From assembly GCA_009760855.2 (NCBI GenBank), contig WPIO01000036.1, positions 642,501 to 706,500 of the forward strand: 64,000 bases of DNA. The letters run 5' to 3'. The notes beneath the pieces were generated by a model that had not been told where the DNA came from, did not search any database, and saw only the letters and a list, made by a program, of their open reading frames with translations. Each line of letters opens with the position of its first letter. Position 1 is the first letter of the stretch. Origin of the DNA: Cristatella mucedo (taxonomy: Eukaryota; Bryozoa; Phylactolaemata; Cristatellidae). Of this stretch, positions 9,939 to 21,812 are shown piece by piece. The position numbers and the translations under genes were made by a program.

Positions 9939-11146
9939 GCAATCGAATTCGACGTTGGCCGAGTGTTCCCCCCTGACTTCCGCTCCCAAGAAAACACTTC
10001 GCCGGGGGCGGGGCAGGGCGGGGCAGGGCGGGGCGACGCGGGGCAGCGGCCGCGGCCCGCCTCTCCTCCATTCGCGTGCGTCCTTGCAGCGCGAGCGTCG
10101 ACGAAGGACGTGTGCGCCGAGAGAATCCTTAATGAGGATGGAGTGCCAGGGCCGCGGAGATAACGAGGCTGCTCTGAGTCCCCCTCGAGAGGTTCGCCGT
10201 TGTTCCGAGTCTCCTTGGCGCCTTTGAACCGAACGGCGGACCGCCGGAGTCTCGCGGGATCCTGGCTTCGGCGGCAAGAGAAAGCCATCGGCTCTCGCAG
10301 TGAGCTGGGGACGCGAAGCCGGGCGACGGCGGCTACGGCGGGTTAGAGGGCTTCGTGGGCGTCGCCGCCGGAGCGGAAGCGGACTTCGCCGGGGGACTTG
10401 CCAATGGCGGTCGCACGCGCGCGCGCGGGCGGACGGGTGCGTCGGTGCGAGCCCGTACGAGCGCGGCCCGGACTCTCCCGTGTGTGCGCACGCCGATGAC
10501 GAGGCCAGCGTGCGCGCGAGCGCGCGAGGGGCACAGCCGCCGCCGCCTCCGCCGAGCAGCGCACCTATCGATCCCGGCCACCTAGCGGCTGCGCAGCGGC
10601 TGCACGACGCTAGCTCGGGCCGCGCGTGCTGATATAGGGGAGGACATATTTCCATAAGCGACCGCACGCCGCCGCCGTCGCCGCCGGAAATTGCGTGCGA
10701 GGCGCGGCTCGAGCGTCGTCTTCCTCAGTGGTCCGCTGAGAGGCGCGAGCGGCAGCAGCTGCGGCGGCTGCGGCGGCGGCCGACGAAGACCGGCGAAAAG
10801 CTCCAGCCGAGCTCGGCCAAGGCCGTGAGTCCGTGCGGGCGAGACGCGAGCGGCCGCGCTCACACCCCCGTTTCTCCGCGCGTTGTGGCGGTGGAACCCG
10901 CGCGCTAGGCCACCGCCGAATCGACGAGGGCGCGCGCCAGGACGCGCGAAACGCTTCGGGCGACCGACTCGCAAGTAAGGCCGCGGCCTCGGGCACCTCC
11001 TGCCAGGGCGCGCTCGCCGCGGCGTCGGCAAGTGGCTCCGCCCGCCTCGTCCCACGCGGCGCCACGAGACTGCCGCGTCGGCTCGAGCCGAATCGGGGCG
11101 GCGAATCGGGTGACGATGCAAGCAGCGTCCTTCGATAGCGACCGGC

Positions 11147-11147
11147 T

Positions 11148-11200
<53 letters not shown>
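11147..11200. repeat. (CGG)n trinucleotide repeat
   Basis: About 18 uninterrupted GGC/CGG triplets in the GC-rich block. The poly-Arg, Ala and Pro frames here come from the repeat. Confidence 0.97.
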
Positions 11201-13710
11201 TTTCCAACGGGCGACCGCACGGCGGGGCGCGGCCGAGGCGGCGTCGTCGTCGTCGTCGCGTGCTCCGCACGTCGTGGTGCATCGCCGTCGTCGATGGCGT
11301 GGCGGCACGGCACACGGCGGCGGTGCATCGCCACGCGGTCCTTCGCACTGTCGGTCGCGAGGTCACAGTCGCACCCAACAGTGTCGCACGGCGTCGCGCG
11401 GTGACGCCGCGCGCCGGGTCGCCGCAGCCGCATATCTTCACCGCCTCCGTTAGTTACGGTGCACTATCGCGCGCCTGCGCGTTCTAGGCGCCGATGCGCT
11501 AGCATCGGGCGTCACACGATCGACGTCGACACGAGCGGAGCTCCCGGAGCGGCGTCGCTGCCACGGCAGCGTTCATTTCCGTGCGCGCTGCCGCACAGTT
11601 CGACGGCAGCGCCGCAGGATGGGCGAAAGCGTTAAAGGTGACGGCAGGTGGGTGCTGCTATTGCCGCTGCGCATAGCGACCGCCCGCCGACGGTTCTGGA
11701 GCGCTTCGGGCGGCGCAGCGCCTTCGCTATTGCTCGCGCATTCTCGCCACGCTGTTTACCATGAGGCTCGCTGCGGTCCGCCCCGAACGCTGCCTCCACA
11801 GCTCCCCCGGATGTGTTAATACGCGCCGCGCTCTGTGAGCGCTATCCGGCCACTCGCGGCGGGGGCGGCTGCGGCGTTCGCGCGGACGTCATTGAGTGCC
11901 GCGAGTCAATGTCTTATTTGGCCGCGTCGTAAGCACCAACGAGAAAGGCGGAGCCGGTTATTCGACCGAGAATCGGATGGAAAGAGCTACGGCGGCGGCG
12001 GTCGCCGCCGCAGCAGCTGCCCCGGTCCGAACTCAGCAGAGCCGATGGCCGGCGCCGGCGTCGGCCATCGAAGCTCCGCCGAAAACCCACGAGCCCGTGG
12101 AGAATGCTAATCCAAAAATAGCTGCTTAGCGCGTACGCGCCGCGCGAAGAGGTCTCGCGATCGATCTGCTCTCGCCGGCGCGCTGCCAACGGGTGGGCGT
12201 GTCGCGGTGGCACTTGGACGAGGCAGTGGGCGCCGCAGCAGGATGCGCCAAGCAGAGGAGAGGACAGAGCCGCGCGAGTGTTCGCCACGGAGCAGTTCGC
12301 TCTGCGTTCCATCGAAATGCCGCTTGCACTTCCGCCGCCGCGTATCTTAGACGCGGCGGACCGAAAGCAAAACTCCGGACAGGCGAATAGCTTGCGTAGC
12401 GATGCGGCGTTTGAGCGACGCGAGTGCTCTAGAAGTAATGCAGCGGTGGAGGGACGGCGTGTGTGTGCGTACCGAACGTAGCCTTAGAATGTAGTATACT
12501 GTAGTGTGCGTGTAGTGCGAGAGTACGGCGGCTGCGGCTGCGGCGGCGGCGAGAGTGCGGCGCGTGCATTCATTCGCTGGGCGCTAGCGAACGAATCGCT
12601 CAACCGACTGGTCGCTCTCGCGCGAATCGCCGCAGGAAATAGCAGCTTTGAAGTAGGCATGAACTAACGGCGGCCGCGGACTACACTCGCCGGTCTGTCG
12701 CGCATTCCATCTCCTCCGTCGGCCGCCTGCGACCTCAGCGCGCACTGGATCATTCGCTGCGCGCGCCTCTCGGGCACCTCGCCGGCCGCTGCGCGCCTTC
12801 GCTCGGACGCAGAGCTCCGCCGTCGCTCGCTCGGACGCAGAGCTCATGGCTGCGGCTTTGCTCGTTCAGGTCGCCGCACGTTCACGTCTGGATGAAGAAG
12901 CCATCGGCGGCGGCCGCGGGTGCAGTGGCAGACTCGTTGGGCTCTGAAGGTGGCGGCGGCGGCGATTGTGGCCCTGGCGCCTCGCGGCTGAGGGACAACC
13001 GCGTGGCGAGGTAATATGCAGTTCTGGCCGCGCGCTCGCATCTTGAAGATACTTGCTTTCCGGAGAGCGAGAAGAAGCATTAAAAAGAATTAGATGAAAA
13101 TACTGGTAAATGGAGAAAGAAACGGGGAGATGTTAAAATAGAGGGCGAATGCGCTTCAGTACGCACGCGAGAGCGGTCCGGTCGGGACGCTGGCCCGCTC
13201 GCTGGCCCAGCCTGGCTGGGCTGACGAGCAGGCGCCGGTGAGGAGCTCTGGGTAAGGATTCCGTGGGGTGTGGCATCGGGCAACCACCTGGCCACATCGG
13301 GGTAGCAAAGTGAGATCGGAAACCAGGCGGGACAAAGCGCCGACTTCTGGCGCCAGTGTACTAGTCGGGCAAGGTCGCCTGCAGCCGCAGCCGACGCCGC
13401 GCAGTCGCACTGCCGCAGGCTTAAATCACCGCTGCGGCGGCGGCCGCAGTTGTGGGCCGCGAAGCGAATCGAACGGGCGTGCTCTCATCAAGTGTGTGCG
13501 CCGTTGGCCCTGCGCAGCGGGTGTCCGCTGTCTACGAGACTCTGCGTAACTACCTGGAATTTCCTGTCCTTCGGGATGTACACTGTTTGAGTCCTCTAGC
13601 AGATGAGTGAGGGCAGATTAGGGCACAGACGACTGTCACCGTAGCTGCTGCTGCTTCGGCGGCACGGCCTGACAGGATATCAGCACGACACGATCGACGC
13701 TCGCACAAAC

Positions 13711-13922
<212 letters not shown>

Positions 13923-14204
13923 CTCCCATTTAGCTGCTTTGTGCTTTACAAGTTCACTCAGGCAAATCTCCGGCTGGCTGTGCAAGAGCCCTTGTCGCCC
14001 TGTCCGTGTCTTGCAACGATACCCGCGCGCGCTGACGTCATCATTTGTGGGTTCGCGTAGGGACAGAATCCACGATGCGTGAGTCCGCGTGTCCTTTCTA
14101 GCTGCTTCGAGTCAAAGGTCAGGGTACGTCGGTTCCGGTCTGCGTCCCGCAAGCGCAGACGCTCGAGAATGGCAATTTTGACTAGTCTGGAATACTTGAA
14201 AGAG

Positions 14205-15215
14205 GAAAGCAGTTCAGTCAGCAAATTTTCTAAAACTAAACGATGATAAAACTAACTTACTAGTTATGGGCAAACCTAGTGTTATTCAGAAATTGGAAAG
14301 GCTGACTTTCAAAATTGGCTCTGCCAGCATATCTCCAGTTGCATCAGCTCGAAATCTAGGTGTCATATTCCAAAGCGACCTCTCGTTAGACGACCACATC
14401 AGCTCCACAGTCAAATCAGCCTATTTTCAGCTTCATAACATTGCTAAAATTAGGGCTTGTTTAGATAAGGATACCACGTCCAAGTTGGTCCATGCATTCG
14501 TGACATCTCGTCTCGACTTCTGCAACTCACTGCTTACTGGCCTACCAGCATGTGCGATCAGGCGATTGCAGCTGGTGCAAAACTCTGCAGCTAGGCTTGT
14601 CTGCCGTGAGCGTCGCAGTTGCCACATTACTCCACTTCTCGCCGACCTGCACTGGTTACCAGTCAAGCAACGGATTGACTTCAAGGTTTTGTCGCTCACT
14701 TTTAGGTCTCTTCATTCTATGGCTCCAGCCTATCTTTCAGAGATACTACCCCATCAGGCAAAGCATCGTACCACTCGCTTTTCGGAATCCAACAGTCTAG
14801 AAATACCTCGTACAAACCTTAAATCCTTTGGAGACCGTGCATTTAGCTCGTATGCTCCCACAGCCTGGAACTCCCTCCCGACCTGCATCAGAACATCCCC
14901 TGACCTGACCACATTTAAAAGAAACTTAAAAACATACCTATTTAGGACAGCATTTAGTGGGTCCTTGTGATTCGTCCTCGATGTGCTTATGCGTGCTGAC
15001 ACTGTTCATGCTGCCACTAACCACATTTGCATGCTGACCCAGTGCATGTAACCCCTAACCATGTTATTCATTTTGTTTGTTTTTCAAGCATGATTTTACT
15101 TACTATTCTATTGCGTATCACTTTGCAGCAAATGTAAAGCGCCTAGAAAGAGATTAAGTTCTCTGAGGGCGCTTTATCAAGTGCAATATTATTATTATTA
15201 TTATTATTATTAGTC
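14205..15215 (+). mobile_element. LINE-A, young 5'-truncated copy
   Basis: One frame of 234 codons (14266-14970) covers the C-terminal part of an L2-like RT protein: DDHISSTVKSAYFQLHNIAK, VTSRLDFCNSLLTGLP, RRLQLVQNSAARLV, ADLHWLPVKQRIDFKVLSLT and SLPTCIRTSPDL. It is followed by the 3' UTR, the AAAGCGCC...GGGCGCTTT stem and an ATT repeat to 15215. The catalytic YADD lies upstream of the truncation. Of the LINE-A pieces here it has the longest intact frame. Confidence 0.93.
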
Positions 15216-15679
15216 ACCTCCAAACTTTCGTCATTCGGAAAGCCGCTCACTTTTTACTGAAGACTGCCTAGTCGGTCTATTGGCAGTCCGAAAGTCCGGC
15301 CTCTGTAATGTGAGTCCGTGCGAGTACGAGGCTAACCTGCCACTATTTCGTCAACAATCAGTGGATGTCGAACGAATGCGTAACGCTGTGACCTGACTCT
15401 AACGAGTCGGACGTTAAGAAGTTCATCACGCTGGAGATAAGTACGCATCAATCACCACCCTGATTTCGCCCAGGGGTGAGTTACTCGACTTCACTGACCA
15501 AGTTCGTCGGCTCGAGCACTGTGGCATGTGTGAAGCACCAGGATAGAGATCAAGATCAGTTACTGTAGGGTGCTATACTAGCCACTTTTATTTTGTTCTG
15601 AGTTTAGATTTATGAACCTCGATTTATCTACCGCTTAAATCCATGTTTACAAATATATAACCTTAGCATGTGCGTAGCA

Positions 15680-15750
15680 TAAAGTAAATAAGTGTAATTC
15701 ATTTGTATAGCGGGCTAAGAGAACTTAATTGCTATCCAGGCGCTTTACGA
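15680..15750 (-). mobile_element. LINE-C type 3' tip
   Basis: AATTCATTTGTATAGCGGGC, then AAGAGAACTTAATTGC and TATCCAGGCGCTTTACGA: antisense 3' stem-loop related to LINE-A, abutting SINE-1. Confidence 0.55.
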
Positions 15751-15751
15751 G

Positions 15752-15942
15752 TCGTAATGGCACACTAGGTAAGGTGATTGCTTTTCACGACCTCGGCCCC
15801 GAGGTCGTGGGTTCGAATCCTCTGGTTGGCTATCCTTTGTTGCCACTGCAAGCGGTCGTGATGGCCGTAAAGGCTCTTCTGTCGCTATACAAAAAGAGGC
15901 TGTTAAATCAGCTAGTATTTATTTATTTATTTTTATTCACGT
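15752..15942 (+). repeat. SINE-1, tRNA-derived, near full length
   Basis: The head has box A TGGCACACTAGG and box B GGTTCGAATCC. Between them lies a palindromic arm, CACGACCTCGG with CCGAGGTCGTG. The body ends in TCGCTATACAAAAAGAGGCT, TCAGCTAGTATTTA and a TTTA repeat tail. Box A and box B match RNA polymerase III promoter consensus. Confidence 0.9.
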
Positions 15943-15944
15943 AT

Positions 15945-16065
15945 AAAACAGGACTTGAGCCCAGGATCTCGGTCATCAAACGAATTCGACCGTTGACCTC
16001 GGTCGCCAAAGGCGAGCGCCTTTATTCCTGGGCCAAACCAGGGCGCTAGTATACTCTAAAACGCC
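15945..16065 (-). repeat. SINE-2 copy (tRNA-like)
   Basis: The - strand reads CCCTGGTTTGGCCCAGGAAT near its start and GATCCTGGGCTCAAGTCCTG near a degenerate box B. It resembles the - strand element at 24.1 kb and differs from SINE-1. Confidence 0.45.
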
Positions 16066-16169
16066 TACCGCGCCCAAAAATGTAATTAAAATGTTTTGAA
16101 AATGGCTGCGAGTGACTTGCAGGCTTTGCCTGACGCAGAGTACCTTGGTAGCAGGTCGCTTGGGCAATC

Positions 16170-17300
16170 GGGTGTAGCTTGAGACCGGCTGCTGAACAGA
16201 GGAGCCGATCGGCGACACCGCGGCGCCCGCGGTGTCGCCTCGTCGCATCGGCCGGGGAGGGTACCAGGCTGCGGGGCTGCGGGGCCGGCGCTAGCGAGGA
16301 CGCGCACCGCCAGGCAGACGTGCGCGCTCATTCGAGCGGAGCGCTTATCGGTGAAGTTGGCCCTCTGATCCTCGGCTCGCAGCAATCAGTCAGTGCACGC
16401 TCGACCTGCTTCCGCTCCGCTCCGCTCCGGGCGTTGCTGCGCTCGCTCGGCCGACCGCCGCGTCAGCAGTCGGCCATCTCCGCCATCGGCGCCGATTACG
16501 GGACGGCTTTATTCGTTGGTGCACGTCGGCTAGTCAGCCGCTGGCTGCTCGCGAACCGCCTGGCGCGCGAGCAGAGAGATGGCGCGGCCCGTCCGCGGCT
16601 CGAGCGCGCCTGGGCGCGGCGGGTTCGCTCCGCGACGCCGAGCGGCGCCTTTAGATGCACGGCGGCGCGTACTTCCAATGGAGACAGATAGGGGCGGGCC
16701 GGGCTCGGACCGTGGGCGTCGCGCACTCGAACTGAGGACGCGCCACACAAGGATTTTCCAGGGGGGGCTAGAACACCCCGCGAGCAGCGCGAGTCATTCC
16801 CTCGGCGCCAGTCCGTCGACGGCAGCCTGTCTCGCCGCATCTCGCGAGACATAGCAGCTTGAGATCTCGGTGCTAGACGGTCTCAAGTCCTCGATTAGCG
16901 AGTCACTGCCAGCCGAGGCTACCGATGGCGGCGGCGGCGGCGGCCAATGGCGGCGGCGGGAGGAGGCACTTGTAGGTTGACAATTGTCGCCAGCCAAGCG
17001 CTAGACTAGTGCGGTCAGCTTCGGCGTGAGTCGGTGAGATGCCGACCGAGATTGATCTTGGTCGGCGATGGCGCGCGCGGCAGCTTTGCTGGCCTTAAGA
17101 TGGCGGAGGAAGAATGGACTTAACTTAAGATGGCGGAGGAAGAAAGGTGCGGCGGTATGTGGACTGCTCAGGGGCTGCTAGCGCCGTAGGTTGTAGGCCG
17201 CGACTTCGTTTCGCATCCTCACGTGGTTTCTCGACGGCAGAGGGGCAGAGATTCCTCCCGCCCGCACCAGAGAGCGGCCTCGGGCGACAGCCAGTGCGGT
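16170..17300. other. GC-rich block, no gene recognised
   Basis: CG-rich DNA with overlapping open frames on both strands, a short GCTCC repeat near 16420 and two adjacent copies of TTAAGATGGCGGAGGAAGAA near 17095-17140. No domain is visible in any frame. Confidence 0.4.
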
Positions 17301-17307
17301 GTGGATC

Positions 17308-17400
17308 TTTAATAATAATAGTAATGCATTTGTATAGTGCCCGCTGAGAACTTACTCACTTTCTAGGCACTTTGCGTATGCTGCGAAAGAAGCATGATCA
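17308..17400 (-). mobile_element. LINE-C type 3' tip
   Basis: TAATAATAATAGTAATGCAT, then TTGTATAGTGCCCGCTGAG and TTTCTAGGCACTTTGCG: antisense 3' end, LINE-A-like stem-loop with a TTGTATAG variant. Confidence 0.65.
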
Positions 17401-18059
17401 AGTACCTAAATTTTTCATACTACCTTCTGGTGTTCATCTGGTATTTTGACTGTGACTGCGCGTGAGCTTTCTGTAAATATGTTACTCAAACCAGGACCTG
17501 CGTAACATAAGCATGTAGGTGTGTCGGTCGCCAGTAGTCAATACCTCCCGGCGGGCATTCTTCGCGGGTCAGTAAGACTCTCCCTGGTTCCGGCGTTGGG
17601 CCTATCACAGTTCGGGCATCGAGTCAATGAAAAGCAAGTTAAAAGCACTGTTAAGCACTCGCACTGGAACTCACACGCTCACACGCTGTGGCCCAGCATG
17701 AAGTGAAAAGTCGACAGTCGGCAGTTACTAGGGTCGCCCACAAATCCGTTCGCACCGTGACTGCCGCCCCGACACGTAACAAGCCGCTTAGCTGGTAGAC
17801 CGCTTAATCGGCCTGGGGAAGTTCATTCTTTGCTTAAGGGAGTTAAAACCACAGTTAAACACCATCCACCTGCTGAGCTGCAGTCGCAGTCAGCAGCTGC
17901 CAGCCAGCCAATGCTAAACATGCTCGCCGCAAACCCGGTCTTTCTAATCGGCCGCCGGTATGCTTGGTACAGCCAGGTAAATTACGCCTGTTTAATGCCC
18001 GCTCACTATAAGCCAAACCTATCCGCGATCGGGTTAATGAGAGAAGCTTGATTAATTTC

Positions 18060-20000
18060 TGTTGAATGAGACGTAGATGACGCCGTGGTCTGGTCGCTGT
18101 CTGTCCAAGACCACCTCGACCGGGTTCTCATTCTATCAGTCCACACGGTCCTGTCAAGTGGCTGGCGGAGTTGCTTTGTTGTTCGCGAGTCTCTTGGCTA
18201 TAAGTCGTACAGTTTTTCGCAGGGGTAGCTTTAAGAATCAATTGCTATCAGATCCTCGTCTAATGCCCTTAATTAAGTTGTTATCTGCCGGCCTCCTTCT
18301 GGCTGTCTTACGTTGTTTACGGAGGCATTTTTGGAATTCCTTACTAAAGCATTTATGTGTGACAGGAACTTATTGATTGCAGAAGACTTTAAAATTCACC
18401 TTGACTACCCTGGAAACAGGCAGGCCCGCTCATTGCTTGTCTGTCTTGAGAACGTCGGCCTGGTTTAACACATTAGCCAGACCACTCACGACGGTGGCCA
18501 TATTCAGAATCTGACGAGAATTAAGGATGTCTGCCCTCATGTGACCTCGTTGTGTGCCCGCTCAGTATCTCGGATTAACGCGCAGTCAAGTTTACTGCTT
18601 TTGTTCCGTTATACGCGTAGGGTAGCGTTGAGTTTTTCCCGAGACGCAACTTAAAAAAAGCATTGATGCTGAGAAATTCTTGAAGTTCGTTCGTGGTGCA
18701 GGTCTTCTCAATCTGACCACGAACTCTGCCGACAGCTTCGAGAGCTTCTTCGAGGCCAGTAACATGAAACTGAGGAGTGCTCTCTCAACGAACCTGCTTC
18801 CCATTTTTTATTCGTGTGAAAAGTCGGGTAGGCTCCTTTCAATTTACCAAAAGCTTCAAAAGATGCATCCTGTAAAGCCCAGGCTTCAACTCTGATTTAA
18901 AAGATCTGGGTCTGACCACGATCTAGCAAATTTCGAAGACTTTCTCCGAGTGTACAACCGGAAGACGAGAAAAGCCATGCTTTTTTAACCGAATACTGCA
19001 GTACTGCCAGGCCGGCCCTAATTTTTTTGATAAGAGAATGAATTATTTGTGTGCCAAATCTGAGAGATCTTACTCCCCGGATACTACTACTGTCTCAGCC
19101 ATCAAGTTTTACTGTTGAAAAAAGCCTGCACATATTAGCGCCTCCATAAAGCCCAACTCTACTAAAGCAACTGGCGAGTTGCTACATGTGCTCTGCCTTA
19201 TAGAAATGTTCAGAGAATTCCGTGTACGAAGTGGCTAACTTAATATATAATCTAGTAAAAGGTCCAATATCCTGAAGACCCTATACATTTCCTATGTGGT
19301 TTTCATTTGCAGACAAACATAGCTCAGCTACAACTAAGGTTTTAAATGCTTCTTTAAAACAGGGCTGTTTTAAAGTCAGTCAAATCGTCTATCATTGAAC
19401 CGCTACTTAAAAATCCTGGATTTGATTCAGATGTCCTAGCTAACTAAAACCAAGTTTTCATTCTTTATTTTTAGTCAAAGATTCTTGAAAATATTTCCGC
19501 TGAGCAGCATGTAGCCACACATTAAACAGAAAGAATTGTCGGACAAATTGCAGTCGGGATTCAAGCAATACAGCTCTAACGAAACTAATCTCCTAAAAAA
19601 AACGACATCTAATGCAGCAACTATGACTGCTCTGAACCTACTTAATCAATCAGATGCGTTCGAAACTATTTATCACAAAATCCTAGTTGAGTGTTTGAGA
19701 ACAACACTGACTGCTCTAAACGATCAGTCGCTGGTCACGTGGTTCACATTGTACATATCTGATCGCGTTCAATCACCCGTGTCCGTGTGGCGATCGAGTC
19801 TCATCCGCCAGTCACCTGAGAAGTCCCGCCTCCCGGGTCCGTCCTCGATGCTTTGCTGTTCTCCATTTATACCGAGCCTCCACGAAAAAAGAGATTCAGA
19901 TCTATGGAATAGGCTGTCACTTTTACGCTGACAATACTCAGCTGGATGTGTCATTCAAAACGTCAGAATCAGCTGCAGAGAACGAACAATTGAAATATTA
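18060..20000 (+). mobile_element. Fossil APE-type LINE with endonuclease and RT remnants
   Basis: Broken frames read in LINE ORF2 order. They are GGVALLFASLLAISRTVF and, later, LIAEDFKIHLDYPG (GDFN endonuclease motif mutated to EDFK), then HDGGHIQNL. They continue with IIEPLLKNPGFDSDVLANY, ILYF.SKILENISAEQHV and KLQSGFKQYSSNETNLLK (RT N-terminal part). Next comes SDAFETIYHKIL (motif A region). Many stops. Apart from the antisense LINE-B at 49.6-52.6 kb it is the only copy with EN-domain traces, and it is far older. Confidence 0.72.
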
Positions 20001-20099
20001 CCTATATAATAATATAATAATAACATAAATATTACGTTATTAATGATACGTAATGTAAATATTACCTCGCCGACGTTCGATCCTCGTGGCTCCTGAGCA

Positions 20100-20190
20100 G
20101 CTAAACCAGGGCAGCAGACGAAGTCGGTTGACTGCCGCTATCGTGCCGAAAGACGCTCTGGCTTCGAGTGCGCTATCGAAAAACTCGGTC
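20100..20190 (+). mobile_element. LINE-B-like 3' UTR relic
   Basis: GAAGTCGGTTGACTGCCGCT, then CGTGCCGAAAGACGCTCTGG and TTCGAGTGCGCTATCGAAAA align with the LINE-B 3' UTR. Confidence 0.5.
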
Positions 20191-20379
20191 GTGATATTTT
20201 TTTTTGAGTAGCAGACAAAATGACATTATGCTAAATTATAGAGGCTACGCCACTACGACGTCTGTCGCCTAACGTAAGCATCTCAGCAGCGTAACCTTGT
20301 CACTGGTGTAGGGTTGGAGCTCGCTGGGCTGAATTCCATTCACGGAGGTCATACAATTAAAATCCTACAGACTGCGCAG

Positions 20380-20545
20380 TAGTCGCCAACATTACTTGCT
20401 TTTAGAGTTTTACACGAATGTTTCATTGAAAGGGTCTGTGCAAGGCTTGTTTTTAAGCTCCGATTTCCAGAGTGCCGATATAAATATGAGACCAAGCACC
20501 GAGACGGAACCTTATGTTTGTGGCCACTAAGGCTCCCTGTGCACC
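20380..20545 (+). mobile_element. LINE RT C-terminal relic
   Basis: The frame around RVCARLVFKLRF and LWPLRLPVHLKLL resembles the ARLVF...LHWLPV.QRI.FK segment of the L2/CR1 LINEs, strongly decayed. Confidence 0.4.
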
Positions 20546-20936
20546 TTAAATTACTGTAACAACGATGGTAGTAATAGTGCTACGTCGTTTTTGTTCACAT
20601 ATAAGAAAACTTAATCTCCATTTGGCCGCTTTCTAACTCGCTGCAAGACAAGCAGTGGCATACATAGTGAAAGAGAATCAAGGTTGCTTATCCTGCTTAG
20701 GCAAAACATCCAAAGGCAAGTGTACTTGCAAGCAAGCAAATGCTAACATGCAACGCATTTGAACTGCTAAGACTAGGGAGTCTCAGCATAATGAGCTCAA
20801 AAACTAATGTTCTCGTGTGTAGATGAGATAGAAAGCCAATCATGGCCAGATGCCAAGTGAAAAAAAACAAGCCAAACAAGAACAAAAGCGAGACCACGTA
20901 CACTTGTATAAGAGCTTACATTTTCAGCGAGCGAGA

Positions 20937-21082
20937 GGGAGAGAAAGAGGGTGAAGAGAGAGAGAGAGAGAGAGAGGAAAGAGAGGAAAGAGAGAGAGGG
21001 GAGAGAGAATGAGAGAGAGCGAGAGGGAAGGGGAGAGAGAGAGAGAGGGAGAGAAAGAGGGTGAAGAGATAGAAAGAGAGAG

Positions 21083-21113
<31 letters not shown>

Positions 21114-21225
21114 GCGATGGGGGAACGGGACGAGTGAGAGATAAGGAGAGTCAGGGAGACCGGGACTGAAGCAGATAAATTCAGAAAGGCAGATACAGAG
21201 GTAGAGAGAGAGAGAGAGAGAGCAG
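20937..21225. repeat. Imperfect (GA)n tract
   Basis: About 290 bp of GAGA-rich purine sequence with GGG and AAA interruptions. Both strands give low-complexity open frames (Ser/Leu or Arg/Glu), which are not genes. Confidence 0.95.
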
Positions 21226-21569
21226 AGACAAAAACAATGACGGAGGCGCACACAGATGAGACAGAGAACGAGGCGGAGACGAGATGGAGACGAGAGACTG
21301 AGTAGATGGGGGAAAGGAAGAGGAATGGATGCGAAGAACGAGCGAGAGAGGTACGCGTACTTGCTGGGCACTCGGGGGCCACCACTGCGAGCTGTGGCTT
21401 CACGTTAGCCTTAGTGTCTGCTGCAGGCGCTGCGAGAGTCGGTGATTATTTTTGGCTCGCGCCTATTTGCAGCTATTATCGTTTTCTTTTTCGCAGCCGA
21501 GTTTGATAATGCTCGATCGAGCTCGTTTGCATCTGTGCAAACACGCACCGAGGCTTGCGCAAACAGACG

Positions 21570-21616
21570 CTCAGCTTGCTGGCGCGCGCGCTTGCGCCGC
21601 GCGCCAGCAAGCTGAG
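21570..21616. repeat. Perfect 19-bp inverted repeat (hairpin)
   Basis: Arms CTCAGCTTGCTGGCGCGCG (21570-21588) and its exact reverse complement (21598-21616), separated by 9 bases. Confidence 0.95.
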
Positions 21617-21729
21617 GGTGCGCATTTGAGAATGCCGCTCTGTGCGAGCTGTCGACGGCGAGCTTTGATTGGCCTCGATCGATTGTCACCTCTCTATCTC
21701 TCGGCTCTCTCGCTTCAGTCCGCCAGAGC

Positions 21730-21812
21730 GCTCGCTCTCTGCCGCTCGCTCTCTGCGCTCGCTCTCTGCGCTCGCTCTCTGCGCTCGCTCTCTGCGCTCG
21801 CTCTCTGCGCTT
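21730..21812. repeat. 13-bp tandem repeat
   Basis: Unit GCTCGCTCTCTGC repeated about six times, with one extra C after the first unit. The frames with repeated SLSALAL or CARSLRS are its translations. Confidence 0.85.

Larger units (their letters stand above)
9650..13560. other. CpG/GC-rich block with no assignable gene
   Basis: About 4 kb rich in CG dinucleotides. Many long open frames lie on both strands and in several phases, translating as Arg/Ala/Pro-rich sequence. None contains a recognisable domain, and they shadow one another. An unmethylated CpG island, a promoter or 5' UTR region (possibly for the + strand VGLUT 13-16 kb away) would look like this. The promoter role is inference only. 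Confidence 0.55.

Noticed and set aside
9629-13549. Long frames up to 283 codons in the GC-rich block
   Set aside because: They overlap on both strands, are Arg/Ala/Pro-rich and lack stop codons because of GC content; no domain seen.
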